61,054 nt of DNA from Prochlorococcus sp. AG-402-G10 (GTDB taxonomy: Bacteria; Cyanobacteriota; Cyanobacteriia; PCC-6307; Cyanobiaceae). Shown here in pieces: positions 28,043 through 36,114 of the stretch. Position numbers and translations under genes: made by a program. The notes below the pieces were generated by a model that was not told the DNA's origin, made no database searches, and saw only the letters and a program-made list of their open reading frames with translations. The stretch covers positions 1 to 61,054 of the forward strand of contig QCHT01000010.1 of the NCBI GenBank assembly GCA_003279445.1. Direction: 5' to 3'. Within the stretch, counting starts at the first letter, position 1; the number at the start of each line of letters is the position of its first letter.

Positions 28043-28100
28043 AGTGTAACCGGTATTCATTAGTGTACACTTATAGTCAAGGATACTATCCTCTACTATG
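28043..28100. promoter_or_regulatory. Palindromic candidate operator upstream of the RHH gene
   Basis: Contains a perfect 10-base palindrome AGTGTACACT at 28062-28071, a half-site AGTGTA at 28043-28048 in direct orientation 19 bases away, and a second near-palindrome GGATACTATCC at 28081-28091. On the minus strand a TTGACT sequence abuts these sites and could be a -35 element of the RHH gene. Autoregulation by the RHH protein is an inference. Confidence 0.45.
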
Positions 28101-28229
28101 CTTGTTTCGAGATCAATTGTCTTTGCAGCTTCTATGCAGCATCTGTGATTGATTTCTTCTCATTGCATTTATTCCTTTCTGGTCAACTCTTCGGTTTTGG
28201 CAGCTCCTCACAAGCAAACATTACTTTCA

Positions 28230-28586
28230 ATGACTAAAAAACCAACTCTCCCTTCAGCATCTCGAACTCAGAGATCTAACTTAATTGAGAATCATTCGAG
28301 AAGAAAGGCTCAAAGAAATAAGCCTAGAAGGGGCAAGGAAAATAGTGATGTATTAGTTTCGGCTGTGATTAGTTCTTACATGCTTACGCATTTGCATCAT
28401 GTATTACAAAAAGCTGAATTTTCAGCTACTAACGATGGAAGAATGGTGCAAGCAGATAATTTTGCGCAATTAAGGAAGGTTTTATGCATGGATGCAAGAA
28501 GCATGAACGATGCATCTGCATTAGGAGTAAAAGAAGTTGATTCAGGAAAATTTCATGATTCACATTTTGGTCCAAAAGTTGCGTAA
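28230..28586 (+). CDS. Unrecognised basic small protein (118 aa)
   Basis: With ATG 28230 the product is 118 residues. The first 40 are strongly basic (Lys/Arg/Asn, with SRRKAQRNKPRRGKEN), followed by a helical part DVLVSAVISSYMLTHLHHVLQKAEFSA and a polar C-terminus. No membrane segment, no known motif. The frame is open to 28149, but the extra N-terminus looks noncoding. It ends directly before the Nif11-like frame. The basic tail suggests nucleic-acid or ribosome contact; this is only inference. Confidence 0.6.
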   Translation: MTKKPTLPSASRTQRSNLIENHSRRKAQRNKPRRGKENSDVLVSAVISSYMLTHLHHVLQKAEFSATNDGRMVQADNFAQLRKVLCMDARSMNDASALGVKEVDSGKFHDSHFGPKVA

Positions 28587-28619
28587 TTGAATAGGCTTGA
28601 ATTAGTTATAAATTTTCTA

Positions 28620-28850
28620 ATGAGCAGCAACGCTGCAGAGCTCTATCAACGTATCGAGTCAGATGCTTCTTGCACCAGAGCACTTTTTCGTCAGGCTCTT
28701 CAGAACCCTCAAGGTGCTTTAAAGGCTATTTCCGAAATTGGAGATGACCTTGGATTGCCTGTTACCACTGAAGAAGTGAAGGAATATCTTTCTCAGCTTG
28801 ATGATAACGAGACCAAACAATGGTTTATAAAGGCTAGAGGGGGTCTTTGA
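28620..28850 (+). CDS. Nif11-like small protein
   Basis: With ATG 28620 the product is 76 residues. Residues 5-60 (AAELYQRIESDASCTRALFRQALQNP, GALKAISEIGDDLGLPVTTEEV) follow the Nif11 domain pattern of paired helices with xDxxLxxxFxxAxxNPxxxxxIAxxxGxxxTxEE. In marine picocyanobacteria Nif11 domains serve as leader peptides of ribosomal peptides such as prochlorosins. Here a double glycine (residues 74-75) lies at the very C-terminus with a single Leu after it, so there is no core peptide to release. A TTG at 28587 is an alternative start. No LanM-type enzyme or peptidase-transporter is adjacent. It overlaps the convergent 59-residue gene by 17 bases. Confidence 0.78.
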   Translation: MSSNAAELYQRIESDASCTRALFRQALQNPQGALKAISEIGDDLGLPVTTEEVKEYLSQLDDNETKQWFIKARGGL

Positions 28851-29013
28851 TATCTTCCTGATTTTTTAAAATTACATTTTCTAATCCAGGAACTTTCTCT
28901 GTTCCTCGTCTGTCGTATCCCCCTCCGCCTGCCAAGGTCCAGAAAAACCAATAACTTGGTATAGCTAAACCTGCAGCTAGAATCAAAGCTGTGATTTGTT
29001 CCAGTCTCACCAT
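28834..29013 (-). CDS. Small single-helix membrane protein (59 aa)
   Basis: Reads from ATG 29013 to a TAG at 28836-28834. The product opens MVRLEQIT and has one hydrophobic helix (residues 8-28, ending SYWFFWTLAGGGG). A polar tail follows with YDRRGTEKVPGLENVILKNQED. The helix-glycine-charged tail layout and the clean start argue for a real gene. The larger frame covering the same bases (28793-29185, minus) lacks such features. It lies between the Nif11-like gene and the divergent ABC-F gene. Function unknown. Confidence 0.7.
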   Translation of the reverse strand: MVRLEQITALILAAGLAIPSYWFFWTLAGGGGYDRRGTEKVPGLENVILKNQEDIKDPL

Positions 29014-29045
29014 TAATTAAGATCCGGAATCTTAAAAGTTTAGTA

Positions 29046-29075
29046 TTTAAACTCTCCATACGAGAGCAGTTTAAA
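29046..29075 (+). repeat. Inverted repeat in the ABC-F upstream region
   Basis: TTTAAAC (29046-29052) pairs with GTTTAAA (29069-29075), and inside it TCTC (29053-29056) pairs with GAGA (29062-29065), leaving a short loop and a small bulge. It lies 26 bases before the ABC-F start, in the 88-base divergent region. It could be an operator or a 5' UTR hairpin. Confidence 0.5.
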
Positions 29076-29101
29076 TCTATGTATACGAGGATTATTGTTA
29101 A

Positions 29102-30817
29102 GTGATTAGACTTGAACGAGTCAGCAAAATCTACCCTACAGCCGAAGTCCTTAAGGAAATTACTTGGGAAGTTAGGCCTGGCCAACGTATTGGTCTTGTT
29201 GGAGTTAATGGAGCAGGAAAATCAACTCAATTGAGGATTCTTGCTGGTTTAGAAGAAGTTACTACTGGGGAAGTTGTCTTAGAGGGACAGCCTCGCATAG
29301 CTTATCTGCAGCAAGAGTTTGATGTTGATGTAAAAAGGACTGTTAGAGAAGAGATGTTTCAGGCATTTGCTGATGCTGCCATAGTTCTTTATCAGATAAG
29401 AGATATTGAGAATAGTATGCACTCAGAGAGGGCTCAGTCAGATTCTACTTATCTTGATGACTTAATTAAAAAATTAGGTGATTTTCAGATTAAATTTGAA
29501 TCATTACATGGTTATGAGCTCGAAGCCAAAATTGATAAATTACTCGCACAAATAGGATTTACTGCGAATGAAGGTGATCAATTAGTGGGTGATTTTTCAG
29601 GTGGCTGGCAAATGCGGATTGCATTAGGTAAAATTATTCTTCAGGACCCTGATCTTCTTTTACTAGATGAACCAACCAATCATTTAGATGTAGATACAAT
29701 TGAATGGTTAGAGAAATATTTATTAAGTCAAACCTCTTCAATGGTAATAATTAGCCATGATAGAAGTTTCTTGGACAAGATATGTACACATATAGTTAGC
29801 ACAGAAAGAGGTGTTTCCAGATTGTACTTAGGGAATTACACTTCTTACATAGCGCAGAAGGAATTAGAAGCGGAATCTCTTCAATCAGCATTTGAACGTC
29901 AGCAAAAAGAGTTATCATCTCAACAAGATTATATTGATAGGTTTAGAGCTAGTGCTACTAGAAGTACTCAAGCAAAAAGTAGGGAGAAACTCTTAAATAA
30001 GATAGAAAGAATAGAATCACCTCTTGCAGAGTTAACTAAACCTAGTTTTAGTTTTCCAGATGCACCTAGATCAGGAAAGAAGGTTGCAAAATTAAAAGAT
30101 GTAAACCATACCTATGGAGATAAAATTATATTTTTGGGAGCAAATCTTGACATTGAACCAGGAGATCATATTGCAATTTTAGGGCCAAATGGAGCAGGCA
30201 AATCTACTTTACTACGTTTGCTCATGGGAATTGAAAAACCTGAGGATGGTGCTGTTGAATTAGGACAGCATAATGTTATTCCAAGTTACTTTGAGCAAAA
30301 TCAATCTGAAGCATTGCAATTAAATAAGACTGCTTTAGAGACTTTATTTGCTGCTGTTCCGGATTGGACGCAAACGAAGGTGAGATCTCTTTTAGGTAGT
30401 CTTGGGTTTAGTAATGATTCTGTTTTCAAGCAAGTCGCTGATTTAAGTGGAGGGGAAAAAGCACGCATTGCACTAGCTTTAATAATTGTAAAACCCTGTA
30501 ATTTTTTGCTTCTTGATGAACCAACAAATCACTTAGATATACCTGCTAAAGAGATGTTAGAAGTTGCTATTAGAAATTACAAAGGTTCATTAGTTGTAGT
30601 TTCCCATGATCGTTACTTCATATCAAAAATTGCTAATAAGATTTTAGAGATTAGAGATGGACAGTTATTTTTATATAGAGGCAATTATCAATACTACAAG
30701 GAGAAAAAAATAGAAGAGTTTAAGAAGTCAGAAGAAATTCTTCTTAAAGCTGAAAAAGAGGCAAAACGCATCGCTAAGCAAAAATTACAGAGAAAGAAAA
30801 AATCTAAAAAGAAGTAA
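29102..30817 (+). CDS. ABC-F family ATPase (ribosome-associated)
   Basis: A 571-residue soluble protein with two ABC domains, each with Walker A (GVNGAGKST near residue 37; GPNGAGKST near 362), the signature (FSGGWQMR; LSGGEKAR) and Walker B followed by DEPTNHLD. The ~80-residue linker between them is charged and helical, as in the ABC-F linker that reaches the peptidyl-transferase centre. The tail is Lys-rich. ABC-F proteins rescue stalled ribosomes or give antibiotic resistance by target protection; there are no membrane domains. The start is GTG at 29102. The subfamily (Uup-like or EttA-like) cannot be fixed by eye; the Lys-rich C-terminal extension favours Uup-like. Confidence 0.93.
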   Translation: MIRLERVSKIYPTAEVLKEITWEVRPGQRIGLVGVNGAGKSTQLRILAGLEEVTTGEVVLEGQPRIAYLQQEFDVDVKRTVREEMFQAFADAAIVLYQIRDIENSMHSERAQSDSTYLDDLIKKLGDFQIKFESLHGYELEAKIDKLLAQIGFTANEGDQLVGDFSGGWQMRIALGKIILQDPDLLLLDEPTNHLDVDTIEWLEKYLLSQTSSMVIISHDRSFLDKICTHIVSTERGVSRLYLGNYTSYIAQKELEAESLQSAFERQQKELSSQQDYIDRFRASATRSTQAKSREKLLNKIERIESPLAELTKPSFSFPDAPRSGKKVAKLKDVNHTYGDKIIFLGANLDIEPGDHIAILGPNGAGKSTLLRLLMGIEKPEDGAVELGQHNVIPSYFEQNQSEALQLNKTALETLFAAVPDWTQTKVRSLLGSLGFSNDSVFKQVADLSGGEKARIALALIIVKPCNFLLLDEPTNHLDIPAKEMLEVAIRNYKGSLVVVSHDRYFISKIANKILEIRDGQLFLYRGNYQYYKEKKIEEFKKSEEILLKAEKEAKRIAKQKLQRKKKSKKK

Positions 30818-30850
30818 ATATCTCTTTGTTCTGATTATTTTAATTCACAA

Positions 30851-32023
30851 CTATTGCAACCTAAAGCTTCTAATATCTACAGGTTTAACAGTAATAATTT
30901 TTCTTATATTTTTCCTCAATATGATAAATTTCATTGCTTTATCTACTCCATTCTTATTAATAGAATCTACAACGTCTGCAGGACCTCTAATATCTTTTTC
31001 ATTTACTTTAATTATAATATCTTTCACATTAAAGCCTTGTTTTTCTGCTGGACCTCCAGGCAAAATATGTTCTACAGTGGCTCCATACTTAATTTTTCCT
31101 GTATTTACTATTGCATGTGATAAATGAACACCAATCATTGGATGAATAGCTTGACCTTTCTCTACTAATTGATTTGCAATTTCAATTGCTTTGTTGATTG
31201 GAATTGCAAACCCTAGCCCTGCTCCTGGACCCGATCGAACAAGCGTGTTGATTCCAATGACTTCTCCATCAGAGTTAAGTAAGGGGCCTCCAGAATTACC
31301 AGGATTAATTGCTGCATCAGTTTGAATTAGATTCAGCCTTTTATCTGATATGCCAAGTTGAGAGACATTTCTATTTAAATTACTAATAATTCCTAGAGTA
31401 ACTGTTTTTTCCAATCCATATGGATTTCCAACTGCAATAGCCCAATCTCCAACAATGATTTTGTTTGAATCTCCTATAAAGGCTTTTGGCCATGGACCTT
31501 TTCCTTCTAGTCTTATAACTGCTAGATCAGTTAGAGAGTCTTGGCCCACTACTTTTCCAATAACACGTTTTCCATTGGATAGTCCAACTATCAGTTGATC
31601 TGTTTCTTCTACAACATGTGCATTTGTGATCACAAGGCCTTGTGAAGAAAAAATTACACCACTGCCTTGGCGTCTTTCAATAGATGACCTGGGAGATTGA
31701 ATATTAGGGATTCCAAAGAAGCGTTCAAAGTACGGATCTATTAAGAAACTCTTAGGAAGATTAACCTTGTTATTATTAATAACCCTTTTCTCTGTTTCTA
31801 TAGTTACTACAGCTGGACCAGTTTTCTCTAATGCTCTAGCAACAAAGGATTTGCGTGAATATGCTTTAGTCTCTATGTCTTGGAGATTTGTGGGTATATT
31901 TTCTGAAGCTGATGATTGGATTGAAAATGGCATTCCGCACATTAATAGACTTATGCCAAACGTATATATATAGACCCCTTTAAAAATCTTCAAAATAGGC
32001 TGTGATTTAAATTGTTTCAGCAT
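30851..32023 (-). CDS. HtrA/Deg-type serine protease with PDZ domain
   Basis: With ATG 32023 the product is 390 residues. An N-terminal hydrophobic segment (about residues 10-32) suggests export to periplasm or lumen. The trypsin-like domain has His in VITNAHVV, Asp in DSLTDLAVIRL and Ser in GNSGGPLL. A single PDZ domain follows (about residues 285-375, with GPAEKQGFNVKD). HtrA proteases remove damaged extracytoplasmic proteins. A TTG at 32032 would add three residues. It converges with the ABC-F gene. Confidence 0.94.
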   Translation of the reverse strand: MLKQFKSQPILKIFKGVYIYTFGISLLMCGMPFSIQSSASENIPTNLQDIETKAYSRKSFVARALEKTGPAVVTIETEKRVINNNKVNLPKSFLIDPYFERFFGIPNIQSPRSSIERRQGSGVIFSSQGLVITNAHVVEETDQLIVGLSNGKRVIGKVVGQDSLTDLAVIRLEGKGPWPKAFIGDSNKIIVGDWAIAVGNPYGLEKTVTLGIISNLNRNVSQLGISDKRLNLIQTDAAINPGNSGGPLLNSDGEVIGINTLVRSGPGAGLGFAIPINKAIEIANQLVEKGQAIHPMIGVHLSHAIVNTGKIKYGATVEHILPGGPAEKQGFNVKDIIIKVNEKDIRGPADVVDSINKNGVDKAMKFIILRKNIRKIITVKPVDIRSFRLQ

Positions 32024-32130
32024 AAGAATCAAAATTAATTTAATTTATACTGTATTTATACCTAGGGCATTGCATCGACTAGTATTTACAGAGAGCATAT
32101 CGATTTAGTTTTTCTTAAGCATAACTAGCA

Positions 32131-32190
32131 TTATTTTAGGGGAGTTTAACTTAGAATAGCTTTATATTAATCTTTTATTTAGGGGTATTT
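32131..32190. repeat. Imperfect direct repeat in the HtrA/DUF2973 intergenic region
   Basis: Two similar blocks of the form TTTAGGGGxxTTTA occur at about 32134-32148 and 32178-32192 in the 269 bases between the divergent htrA and DUF2973 starts. No gene is seen here. They could be regulator sites; this is weak evidence. Confidence 0.3.
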
Positions 32191-32292
32191 TATTTTTCTA
32201 TTGAATCCTCTAAGCAGCATTCAATCTCACCTACAAGGTTTTCCTTAAGATGAGTCATTGCCTCTAAACTAAATTTCTATGCCTATAAACTG

Positions 32293-32568
32293 ATGCTTGG
32301 AGCTGTTTTTCCATTTTTATACTCTCTAATTTTAATTGTGCTTCTTTGGCAAGCATTCCGTGTAATGTCTAAGGGGTTTTTAGCTGCTAATGAACTGCAA
32401 AAATATAGGAATCATGCGACTCAAGATCGTACTGGGAAATTTACTGTTCACCCAGAATTAATTGATAAAAAAGGCAAGATCACTGATGAAGATCTTTTAA
32501 CTGTGCGTTTTTCTAATGATTTGGATCCTCCTAAGCCCACAGAGTCTTCTTCTGAAGAGAAGATGTGA
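32293..32568 (+). CDS. DUF2973 family small membrane protein
   Basis: A 91-residue protein with one N-terminal membrane helix (residues 4-22). A conserved polar region follows: QDRTGKFTVHPELIDKKGKITDEDLLTVRFS. This fits the cyanobacteria-specific DUF2973 family. Function unknown. Start ATG at 32293. The next gene begins 50 bases later on the same strand. Confidence 0.85.
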   Translation: MLGAVFPFLYSLILIVLLWQAFRVMSKGFLAANELQKYRNHATQDRTGKFTVHPELIDKKGKITDEDLLTVRFSNDLDPPKPTESSSEEKM

Positions 32569-32618
32569 GATTCTTAAGTGAATCAAGTATTTATTAAATT
32601 TTAAAAGGAGGTTTATTA

Positions 32619-33002
32619 GTGGAGCAAAGAACACGAGTGGTTGTTGCTGTGATCAAATCTTTGAGGCTCCCTCCAAGATTTAGATTAAGACTTCTCAAGG
32701 AAGATCCTGTTCGTCTTGAGCTTAGTCTTACTCCTGCTTATGGAAAAGATCCTATTCAAGTTGGCTTAGTTGAATCGTTAGATTTAGTCGCTCGAAGAGA
32801 TAGAGAAGGAAGGATTCCTAAAGATCTGCAAGGTACTTGGGATTGGACTGTTCGTCATGGGAAGGTAAGTACTGGCGGTTGGAACCCTTTCTTAAAGGAG
32901 GCTCTGCAGACAATGTTTGAAACTGGTCTGCCTGCGATCATTTATGAAGAGTTAACAGGAGATGATTATCACCCAGTGGATGGAACAAAGCATGTTAGAT
33001 AG
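32619..33002 (+). CDS. Conserved-looking protein of unknown function (127 aa)
   Basis: I do not recognise a named family. The product is soluble, basic at the N-terminus (KSLRLPPRFRLRLLKED) and ends with ALQTMFETGLPAIIYEELTGDDYHPVDGTKHVR. The start is GTG at 32619, with a full AAGGAGGT ribosome site at 32605-32612, 6 bases upstream, one of the strongest in the window, so it may be well translated. It follows DUF2973 by 50 bases and precedes an Hli gene. Confidence 0.8.
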   Translation: MEQRTRVVVAVIKSLRLPPRFRLRLLKEDPVRLELSLTPAYGKDPIQVGLVESLDLVARRDREGRIPKDLQGTWDWTVRHGKVSTGGWNPFLKEALQTMFETGLPAIIYEELTGDDYHPVDGTKHVR

Positions 33003-33078
33003 TCCTTTTCAATGCTTTTTTGGGCAAATGATCAACTTTTTTTCTTGTAACTCTATAGAATTGGTTTACTTTATATAA

Positions 33079-33234
33079 ATGACTATGGCACCTGAAGATA
33101 TTGAGCCTCGTTATGGATTTGTCAATTATGCAGAAATTTGGAATGGTCGTTTGGCCATGCTTGGGATTGTGGTTGGTTTGAGTACTGAGCTATTGACTGG
33201 TCAGGGAATTCTCGGCCAAATTGGATTTGGTTAG
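33079..33234 (+). CDS. hli: High-light-inducible protein (51 aa)
   Basis: A short Hli from ATG 33079 to TAG 33232-33234. The signature AEIWNGRLAMLGIVVGL (residues 19-35) matches the chlorophyll-binding helix ExxNGRxAM; a GFG-rich C-terminus (GQGILGQIGFG) is typical of short picocyanobacterial Hli proteins. It has no polar extension like the other Hli in this window. An ATG six bases later is an alternative start. Confidence 0.93.
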   Translation: MTMAPEDIEPRYGFVNYAEIWNGRLAMLGIVVGLSTELLTGQGILGQIGFG

Positions 33235-33264
33235 TCAGAATTTTTTAGGTTTTAAAGAGAGATT

Positions 33265-34419
33265 TTGAACACAGAGACACTTCCAAATTTTACTGTTGGA
33301 GAGCTTAACCATTCGATAGGCAACCTTCTCTCAAGAGGCTTTGCTCCACGGTTCTTACTACATGCATCTGTTTCTAAGTCTCAATTGAAAAATGGTCATC
33401 TGTGGATGACTTTGACTGATGGAGAAGCCAATATTTCAGGAGTTATTTGGTCTTCTTGTTTGCAGAAACTAAATTTTCGCCCTACTCAAGAAGATGGTGT
33501 TGAAATTATAGGGAAATTAAATTTTTGGGAAAATAGGGCAAATTTAGTTGTTCAAGTTATTGATATTAGACCCACACTTTCAACAGTTTTACGACAGTTT
33601 GAAGTTGTTCGAAATTTGTTGGTCCTAGAAGGATTGATAGATGAGAAAAGAAGGCGCCCTTTACCTAAGTTCCCAACTAATATTGCTGTTTTGACTAGTG
33701 TCCCAAGTTCTGCATATGCTGATATGTTGAGGACAGCAAAAGAGCGCTGGCCTATTGCAAAGCTTTTGATTTTTCCTATTCCTGTTCAAGGTGATGTCTC
33801 ACACAAAATTCAGAATACTTTAAGTTACCTTTCGAAGTATTATTCTCAATTTGGAGTGCAAGCAATTGTTCTTGCAAGGGGTGGAGGGAGTCGTGAGGAC
33901 TTGCGAGTCTTTGATGATGAAGCTCTCTGCCGACAATTAGCAGGTTTCCCCGTACCAGTCGTAACGGGGCTGGGACATGAAGATGATTTAACAGTGGCAG
34001 ATCTTGTCTCAGACCATAGAGCTGCAACTCCCACAGCATCAATAGTGGACTTATTGCCAAGCATAGTGATTGCTAGGGATCATTGCGTACAATTACGGCA
34101 AAGATGCAAGGATTACTTTCATTGGAGCTTTCAAAATAAACGCAATACTATTCACCAATTGAGAAAAGAATTAAGTCTTGCTTCCCCTTTAAGAATCCTT
34201 AGAAGGCAAAAGAACTTTTTATCTCAGCGTAGGCAATTGCTTGAAGTATTGTCTCCTTTAAGTTTTTTAAATAAAGGCTTTTGTATAGTGCATAATTCTA
34301 AAAATCAGCCTATTAGTACAATCAAAGATATAAAAATTGATGATAATTTGGTGATACAATTTACTGATGGATATGCAGAGTCAATTGTTAGATCTATTAG
34401 TCATCAGAAATACGAATAA
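33265..34419 (+). CDS. xseA: Exodeoxyribonuclease VII large subunit
   Basis: A 384-residue product with an N-terminal OB-fold (about residues 5-105) and the catalytic domain with GGGSREDL, VVTGLGHEDDLTVADLVSDHRAATPTAS. Exo VII degrades single-stranded DNA in both directions. The C-terminal coiled coil is shorter than in E. coli (about 450 residues). Start TTG at 33265. It overlaps xseB by one base. Confidence 0.95.
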   Translation: MNTETLPNFTVGELNHSIGNLLSRGFAPRFLLHASVSKSQLKNGHLWMTLTDGEANISGVIWSSCLQKLNFRPTQEDGVEIIGKLNFWENRANLVVQVIDIRPTLSTVLRQFEVVRNLLVLEGLIDEKRRRPLPKFPTNIAVLTSVPSSAYADMLRTAKERWPIAKLLIFPIPVQGDVSHKIQNTLSYLSKYYSQFGVQAIVLARGGGSREDLRVFDDEALCRQLAGFPVPVVTGLGHEDDLTVADLVSDHRAATPTASIVDLLPSIVIARDHCVQLRQRCKDYFHWSFQNKRNTIHQLRKELSLASPLRILRRQKNFLSQRRQLLEVLSPLSFLNKGFCIVHNSKNQPISTIKDIKIDDNLVIQFTDGYAESIVRSISHQKYE

Positions 34420-34697
34420 TGCCTAAACCTAAAAAAATAAAGGATCAATCTTCCTTTCCTGAAGACATAAAAAAGACATTAGATGAAGATAAATTGACCA
34501 TTCAGGAATTATCTTATGAGGAATCATTAGAAAAATTAAATACTTTATTAAGCAAGCTTCAGAATGAATCACTTCATGTAGATGATTTGAAAATAAGCTA
34601 TCTTCAAGCAACTTTATATCTGGAGCATTGTGAGAATTTATTAAACACTATTGAACAAGAAGTGGTTGAAATAGAAATTGATGAATCTCCCCTATAA
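34419..34697 (+). CDS. xseB: Exodeoxyribonuclease VII small subunit
   Basis: A 92-residue partner of XseA. After a polar ~30-residue N-terminus, the core LSYEESLEKLNTLLSKLQNESLHVDDLKISY matches the XseB family helical pair. The start ATG at 34419 overlaps the xseA stop (TAATG), so translation is coupled. Confidence 0.93.
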   Translation: MPKPKKIKDQSSFPEDIKKTLDEDKLTIQELSYEESLEKLNTLLSKLQNESLHVDDLKISYLQATLYLEHCENLLNTIEQEVVEIEIDESPL

Positions 34698-34710
34698 GGT
34701 AAATAGCAAA

Positions 34711-35040
34711 TTAGTCAGTTTCTTCTGCACTAATATCTATTGTTGCTGAACTAGCAGGTATATTAAAGTCAGAACTATCTTTATCTAGCTTTTGATTTGA
34801 GCCACAAATTGGACATAATGTTGACTCCGAAAAATAATTTGCCCCACAATTTCCACAGCTTTTTATATTTGCCTTGATCTTCCTCCAACTTAACCAAGTA
34901 ACTCCACTAATTAATATAGAAGCCAGGAATATTATGAAAATTATTCCACCTGCCATATCTATAAAAAATCTTCCAGCAGAGGTTGGCAGTAGAAAAATAA
35001 ATATAATGCTTAGCCAGATAAATGTTGAGGCTTTGTTCAT
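34711..35040 (-). CDS. Membrane protein with zinc ribbon
   Basis: A 109-residue protein with two hydrophobic segments (residues 5-20 and 29-50), then a zinc ribbon with Cys62, Cys65, Cys76 and Cys79 (CGNC...CPIC) and an acidic tail. It overlaps the BrkB/YihY gene by 4 bases (ATGA), so it is likely translated from the same message. Not a recognised named family. Start ATG at 35040. Confidence 0.78.
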   Translation of the reverse strand: MNKASTFIWLSIIFIFLLPTSAGRFFIDMAGGIIFIIFLASILISGVTWLSWRKIKANIKSCGNCGANYFSESTLCPICGSNQKLDKDSSDFNIPASSATIDISAEETD

Positions 35041-35978
35041 TTTCTAATAGGGTTCAGCGTTTGTTTATTATTTTTATTAATAACATCACTAACTAAACTA
35101 ATGCTCCAGCATTGTCCAAAATAAATAATTAAACCAATTAACCAAATCCAAAGAGTTAAAACTAAAACTCCGCTAATAATTCCATATGCTTGAAAGCGTG
35201 CACCTAGAGAAAGAATGGTTCTAGTCACTGCCGAGTTCAGTAGTGTTAATAAAGTACCAATCATGATTGATCCAGGAATAAGAGGTCTAATAGGGACCCT
35301 GCGCCTTGGGACTAATGCTTGAAGTAAAAATGCCATTATGCTAAACCCAATCAAGGGCAAGATTATTTGCCCTGCTTCAATCAATGGTATTTTAGATAAA
35401 GTGTCTGTTAATTGAGGACTACTATATTTAAGCTCTGTCCAAACTCCACTAGGAATCATTCGCAGATAGGCACTAATCTCATCAAGAACCATTAATACTC
35501 CTACTAATAAGATAACTAGAAAAGCTTCAACTCTATTTCTAATTAGCCTGAAAGCTTGCATTCGCAATGGTATTGGACTTGTTTTTAAAGGCAATGCATC
35601 TTCCCAGAGTCTATCTGCTCCTCTTTGTAGAGTTAAATATGCATTACCTGCAGTGATAATTAAAAATATTGCACCAAGAAGACCTGCCCCAAATCCTTGA
35701 TTAACTAGTTTTGCGAGTGTTGTTTCTACTAGCCCAACCACTGAGGGAGGTAATACTTGTGCTGCTAAGCCAATAATTTGTTGATCTAGACCTTGCTGCT
35801 TTCCTAGGAACCAAGAGGCTGAAGATAGTGAAATGATTAATATTGGAAAGAAAGACTGTAATGTGTAATATGCAAAAGCAGCACTGAGATCTACGCAGTC
35901 ACAACGATTCCACCTTTGAGAGGCTTGCCATAAACTTTTAAGAAACCATTTGATGTGCCTTTTCCAGTTAAATACCAC
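35037..35978 (-). CDS. YihY/BrkB family membrane protein
   Basis: A 313-residue membrane protein with six or so hydrophobic segments. The family opening CVDLSAAFAYYTLQSFFPILIISLS is followed by AQVLPPSV and the end region YGIISGVLVLTLWIWLIGLIIYFGQ. Historically annotated as 'virulence factor BrkB' or 'RNase BN', but the actual role is unknown. Start GTG at 35978. It lies 136 bases from the inositol monophosphatase gene. Confidence 0.9.
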   Translation of the reverse strand: MVFNWKRHIKWFLKSLWQASQRWNRCDCVDLSAAFAYYTLQSFFPILIISLSSASWFLGKQQGLDQQIIGLAAQVLPPSVVGLVETTLAKLVNQGFGAGLLGAIFLIITAGNAYLTLQRGADRLWEDALPLKTSPIPLRMQAFRLIRNRVEAFLVILLVGVLMVLDEISAYLRMIPSGVWTELKYSSPQLTDTLSKIPLIEAGQIILPLIGFSIMAFLLQALVPRRRVPIRPLIPGSIMIGTLLTLLNSAVTRTILSLGARFQAYGIISGVLVLTLWIWLIGLIIYFGQCWSISLVSDVINKNNKQTLNPIRK

Positions 35979-36114
35979 TCTTGTTTCGTATCAGATTCTT
36001 TAACTTAGTCTAAATAAAGGTAAATCATTAGTATAAAGGTCTTAACTTATATTGTTAAAAGTAGTAAATCTATTGTCAAATTAATTAGTAGTATAAGAAT
36101 TTTTAATTGACTAT

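Noticed and set aside
28793-29185. 130-codon minus-strand frame over the ABC-F promoter
   Set aside because: It runs antisense into the ABC-F gene and conflicts with the better-supported 59-residue gene in another phase.
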